Part shown: positions 61,600-64,000 of the stretch, piece by piece
How positions within the stretch are numbered: the stretch's first letter is position 1
Layout of the letters: every line of letters begins with the position of its first letter
NCBI RefSeq assembly: GCF_000939975.1
Contig: NZ_LK391969.1
Location: 186,001 to 250,000, forward strand
Direction of reading: 5' to 3'
Length of the DNA stretch: 64,000 nt
Origin: Pseudomonas saudimassiliensis
GTDB lineage: Bacteria; Pseudomonadota; Gammaproteobacteria; Pseudomonadales; Pseudomonadaceae
Position numbers and translations under genes: made by a program
Notes under the pieces: model-generated
The model's database searches: none
What the model saw: the letters and a program-made list of their open reading frames with translations, nothing else
Told to the model about the DNA's origin: nothing

Positions 61600-63426
61600 T
61601 TGGATTTGTTCTGGTACCGACGCGCGTCAGCCATTGTACTGCTTTGTTTCTTCGCCTTCGGCAGCGCCTGGGCCAGTGGCGGGCTGTTTTCCTCCTGGGG
61701 TAAGCAACCGGAGCTGCTGGAGGCGGTGGACGTCTTCCAGCTGGACGGCATTCACCAGCAAGGTGACCGCTTTGAGGCAAAGGGCATTGTTGCCGACGGC
61801 TATTATGTCTACCGCCATTCGCTGCAACTGGTTGATGGCCACGGCGAGCCGGTCGACCTGGCCCTGAGCGCAGGCACCGCCCAGCACGATGAGTTCTTCG
61901 GCGACACGGAAATCTATACCGGCGACATGTTGCGCCTGAATTTTTCGGCAGGAACATCAGGCCCGCTGACGCTGCATTGGCAAGGCTGCGCGGAAGTTGG
62001 CTTCTGTTATCCCCCGCAAACGCTGCAGGTCGATCTACCTTCCGAGGGAGAAGCCCGGGCTTCCCCGGATGCTTCCATAACTGACGCCTCGGTTTCGGAT
62101 AACGCCGCTCCCAGCGCAGAGATGGGCGAGGATCAGCAGGCGGCGCAGCGTCTGGCCACCCTCGGGCCGGTGGCGGGCACGCTGCTGTTCTTCGGTTTCG
62201 GCCTGCTGCTGGCATTCACTCCCTGCACCCTGCCGATGATTCCCATCGTTTCCAGCATGGTGGTCGGCAGCCAGGCCAGACCTGCCCGCGCTTTCATGTT
62301 ATCGCTGTGCTACGTGGTGGCGATGGCTGCGACCTATGCGGCGGTCGGAGTAGCAGCGGGGTTAGCCGGCGCCAACCTGCAGGCCACCCTGCAGTCGCCC
62401 TGGCTGCTGGGCGCCTTCGCCGCGCTGTTCCTGGTGCTGGCCAGCGCGCTCTTTGGCCTGTTCACCCTGCGTCTGCCTTCGGCCCTGGTGGATCGGGTCG
62501 AGTCAGTAGGGCGCGGGCGGGCAGGCGGTAGCCTGGTCGGTGCTACTGCCCTGGGCTTTCTCTCCGCTCTGCTGGTGGGGCCCTGCATGACCGCGCCGCT
62601 GGCCGGCGCGTTGTTGTACATCGGTCAAACCGGCAGCGCTGTCTATGGTGGCCTGGCGCTGTTTGCCCTCGGCCTGGGCATGGGGCTGCCGCTGTTGGCC
62701 ATCGCGACCTTCGGTGCGCGCATCCTGCCCAAGCCGGGTGCCTGGATGGAGCGGGTGAATATCGCCTTTGGCTACCTGATGGTCGGCATGGCCGTGATGA
62801 TGCTGGTTCGTTTCCTGCCCGGCACCCTGAGCCTGCTCCTCTGGGGCGCGTGGCTGTTGTCCATCGCCATCGGCCTGCTGGCCTGGGCCCAGGCCGCGCC
62901 GGCAAGACCGCGCCTGGTGTGGACCCTGCGTACCGGTGCGGCTTTCATCGGACTGTGGTCGGTACTGATGCTGCTGGGCGCGGCCTCGGGCGGCAGCTCG
63001 GTATTGCAGCCATTGGCCCACCTGGGCGGCGGTTCAGCGCCGGTATCCGCCCCGTCTGTGCCGGACTATGTGCAAGCCAAGTCGGTGGAGGATGTGGACG
63101 CCCGCCTGGCTGAAGCTGCCGCGCGGGGGGAGTGGACCCTGATCGACTTCTACGCCGACTGGTGCGTCAGCTGCCATGTGATCGAGCGCAATGTGTTCGG
63201 CGATCCGGTGGTGGCGGAGCGGCTGGCGCGCATGCAGATAGTGCGGCCGGATGTCACCCAGAACGATGCGGTGGACCAGGCGCTGCTCAGGCACTGGGGC
63301 GTGCTGGGGCCGCCCACGCTGATCCTGGTCGGGCCCGATGGCACCGAGCGCCGCGATCTGCGGATGGTCGGCGAAATCAACGCGAGTGAATTTCTCAACC
63401 GTCTGAATGCAGCAGGTACACCATGA
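61600..63426 (+). CDS. dsbD: Thiol:disulfide interchange protein DsbD
   Basis: 608 residues from TTG 61600. Signal peptide about 1-25; N-terminal domain with the Cys pair in CAEVGFCYPP; eight helices including FTPCTLPMIP and GPCMTAPLAG, which hold the membrane cysteines; C-terminal thioredoxin domain with WCVSCH. Moves electrons from cytoplasmic thioredoxin to periplasmic thiols. Ribosome binding site TCGGGGA. Overlaps the next gene by 4 bp (ATGA). Confidence 0.95.
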   Translation: MDLFWYRRASAIVLLCFFAFGSAWASGGLFSSWGKQPELLEAVDVFQLDGIHQQGDRFEAKGIVADGYYVYRHSLQLVDGHGEPVDLALSAGTAQHDEFFGDTEIYTGDMLRLNFSAGTSGPLTLHWQGCAEVGFCYPPQTLQVDLPSEGEARASPDASITDASVSDNAAPSAEMGEDQQAAQRLATLGPVAGTLLFFGFGLLLAFTPCTLPMIPIVSSMVVGSQARPARAFMLSLCYVVAMAATYAAVGVAAGLAGANLQATLQSPWLLGAFAALFLVLASALFGLFTLRLPSALVDRVESVGRGRAGGSLVGATALGFLSALLVGPCMTAPLAGALLYIGQTGSAVYGGLALFALGLGMGLPLLAIATFGARILPKPGAWMERVNIAFGYLMVGMAVMMLVRFLPGTLSLLLWGAWLLSIAIGLLAWAQAAPARPRLVWTLRTGAAFIGLWSVLMLLGAASGGSSVLQPLAHLGGGSAPVSAPSVPDYVQAKSVEDVDARLAEAAARGEWTLIDFYADWCVSCHVIERNVFGDPVVAERLARMQIVRPDVTQNDAVDQALLRHWGVLGPPTLILVGPDGTERRDLRMVGEINASEFLNRLNAAGTP

Positions 63427-64000
63427 TGAGTATTGGTCCGTTCTCTATCAAAGTCGTCGGCGTTGTCGCTGCGATATTGCTCGCCTGGCTGGTGACCCGC
63501 GCGGTTGCCAAGCGGATTGGGGATGATGTTTCGCTCAAGCTGGCTGGCGCCGTGTTGTTCGATGCGGTGTTCTGGGGGTTGATAGCCGCTCGCCTGGGGT
63601 ACGTCGCCTTCTGGTGGGAGGATTATTTCGCGACACCGATGTCGATAATCGCTATTGGCGATGGCGGGTTTACCTGGTGGGTGGGGGTGCTGACCGCGCT
63701 GGCGTTTATCGGGTGGCGAGCCCGGCGCATGCGAACGCTGCGTCGGGCGGCGCTGGCAGGTGTGCTGACCGGTGTTGCAGCCTGGTTTGCCACCGGCACG
63801 GTAGTGGGGCTACTGCACCATTCGCCACCCATGCCGGATCTGCAGTTGGCCACCCTGGAGGAGCAACCCATTTCACTGCTGAGCTATCAGGGCCGCCCGA
63901 CCGTGGTCAATCTCTGGGCTACCTGGTGTCCACCCTGTCGCCGGGAAATGCCCGTATTCGAGCAGGCCCAATCCGCCTTCCCGGAGGTGAATATCGTCAT
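63423..64000 (+). CDS. TlpA-like thioredoxin with Lgt-like membrane domain, cut by the window end
   Basis: At least 192 residues, 3' end outside the window. Residues 1-140 hold about four helices (AAILLAWLVTRAV, VLFDAVFWGLIAARLGYVAF, WWVGVLTALAFIGW, GVAAWFATGTVVGLL) that resemble the prolipoprotein diacylglyceryl transferase (Lgt) membrane fold. From about 140 a TlpA/DsbE thioredoxin domain follows with WATWCPPCRREMP. Overlaps the dsbD stop, so the two act together in periplasmic thiol reduction. Whether the membrane part keeps any Lgt activity is unknown. Confidence 0.85.
   Translation, partial: MMSIGPFSIKVVGVVAAILLAWLVTRAVAKRIGDDVSLKLAGAVLFDAVFWGLIAARLGYVAFWWEDYFATPMSIIAIGDGGFTWWVGVLTALAFIGWRARRMRTLRRAALAGVLTGVAAWFATGTVVGLLHHSPPMPDLQLATLEEQPISLLSYQGRPTVVNLWATWCPPCRREMPVFEQAQSAFPEVNIV

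Noticed and set aside
1..64000. CRISPR array, tRNA or rRNA genes
   Set aside because: The only regularly repeated units are attC sites, which differ in sequence and are spaced by genes; I saw no cloverleaf or rRNA sequence, although a computational scan would be decisive.

Overview
The window is GC-rich DNA from a gammaproteobacterium of the Pseudomonas lineage (Halopseudomonas or P. stutzeri-like is my best guess, by inference). The basis is gene order and content: ffh-rpsP-rimM-trmD-rplS, a katB-type catalase, tsdBA, an ANR-type box on a di-haem peroxidase, a guanidine-II riboswitch on an SMR exporter, and a Pseudomonas-style chromosomal integron. It opens inside purL and ends inside a TlpA-like gene. 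I see no rRNA or tRNA gene, no CRISPR array and no insertion sequence. No gene-free stretch exceeds about 300 bases.

Region 1 (1-2260): the 3' end of purL, its terminator, a long inverted repeat and a small lipoprotein gene. Region 2 (2268-12472): a chromosomal integron. It has a minus-strand integrase gene broken by an internal deletion and a frameshift, a LexA (SOS) box in its promoter, an attI site crossed by a 34-codon leader ORF, and nine cassettes, each closed by a recognisable attC site of 71-85 bp. A tenth, broken yefM-yoeB cassette follows with no attC. The cassette genes are AT-rich, mostly start with their own ribosome binding site, and all read in the same direction. They encode MAPEG, a C39-like cysteine peptidase, a SieB-like superinfection exclusion protein, a 549-residue membrane protein of unknown function, an aspartate/glutamate racemase, a four-helix membrane protein, a TIGR04141/DUF6119 protein, a HEPN-like protein and a GFA-family protein. 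Four of these (SieB-like, the 549-aa protein, TIGR04141, HEPN-like) together look like a phage-defence set; this is the most interesting part of the window. With the integrase dead, the array is probably frozen.

Region 3 (12.5-30.9 kb): ordinary chromosome with small single-gene units: GNAT acetyltransferases, a decayed PhzF gene, a second MAPEG protein, a diguanylate cyclase, a carboxylesterase lipoprotein, LpxR-like lipid A deacylase, queC, periplasmic catalase, a 5'-nucleotidase, ygfF, glutathione peroxidase, a second GFA protein and a MATE exporter. Region 4 (31-39.4 kb): two SMR transporters, the second under a guanidine-II riboswitch; truC; a DUF2855 gene divergent from a TetR regulator; and a tight four-gene operon (flavin monooxygenase, bile-acid-type symporter, short-chain dehydrogenase, TauE-type permease) divergent from an AraC regulator.

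Region 5 (39.4-53.8 kb): a three-gene ABC efflux set, then a TonB-dependent receptor with a histidine-rich loop behind a near-perfect Zur box (zinc uptake), a di-haem peroxidase with an FNR/ANR box, L,D-transpeptidase, two NUDIX enzymes, gamma-carbonic anhydrase, purT, a CNNM/CorC membrane protein and a CcsA-like protein. Region 6 (53.9-64 kb): ffh and the ribosomal/tRNA-modification operon, a QseBC-like two-component pair, thiosulfate dehydrogenase tsdBA, dsbD and an overlapping Lgt-like/TlpA fusion gene cut by the window end.
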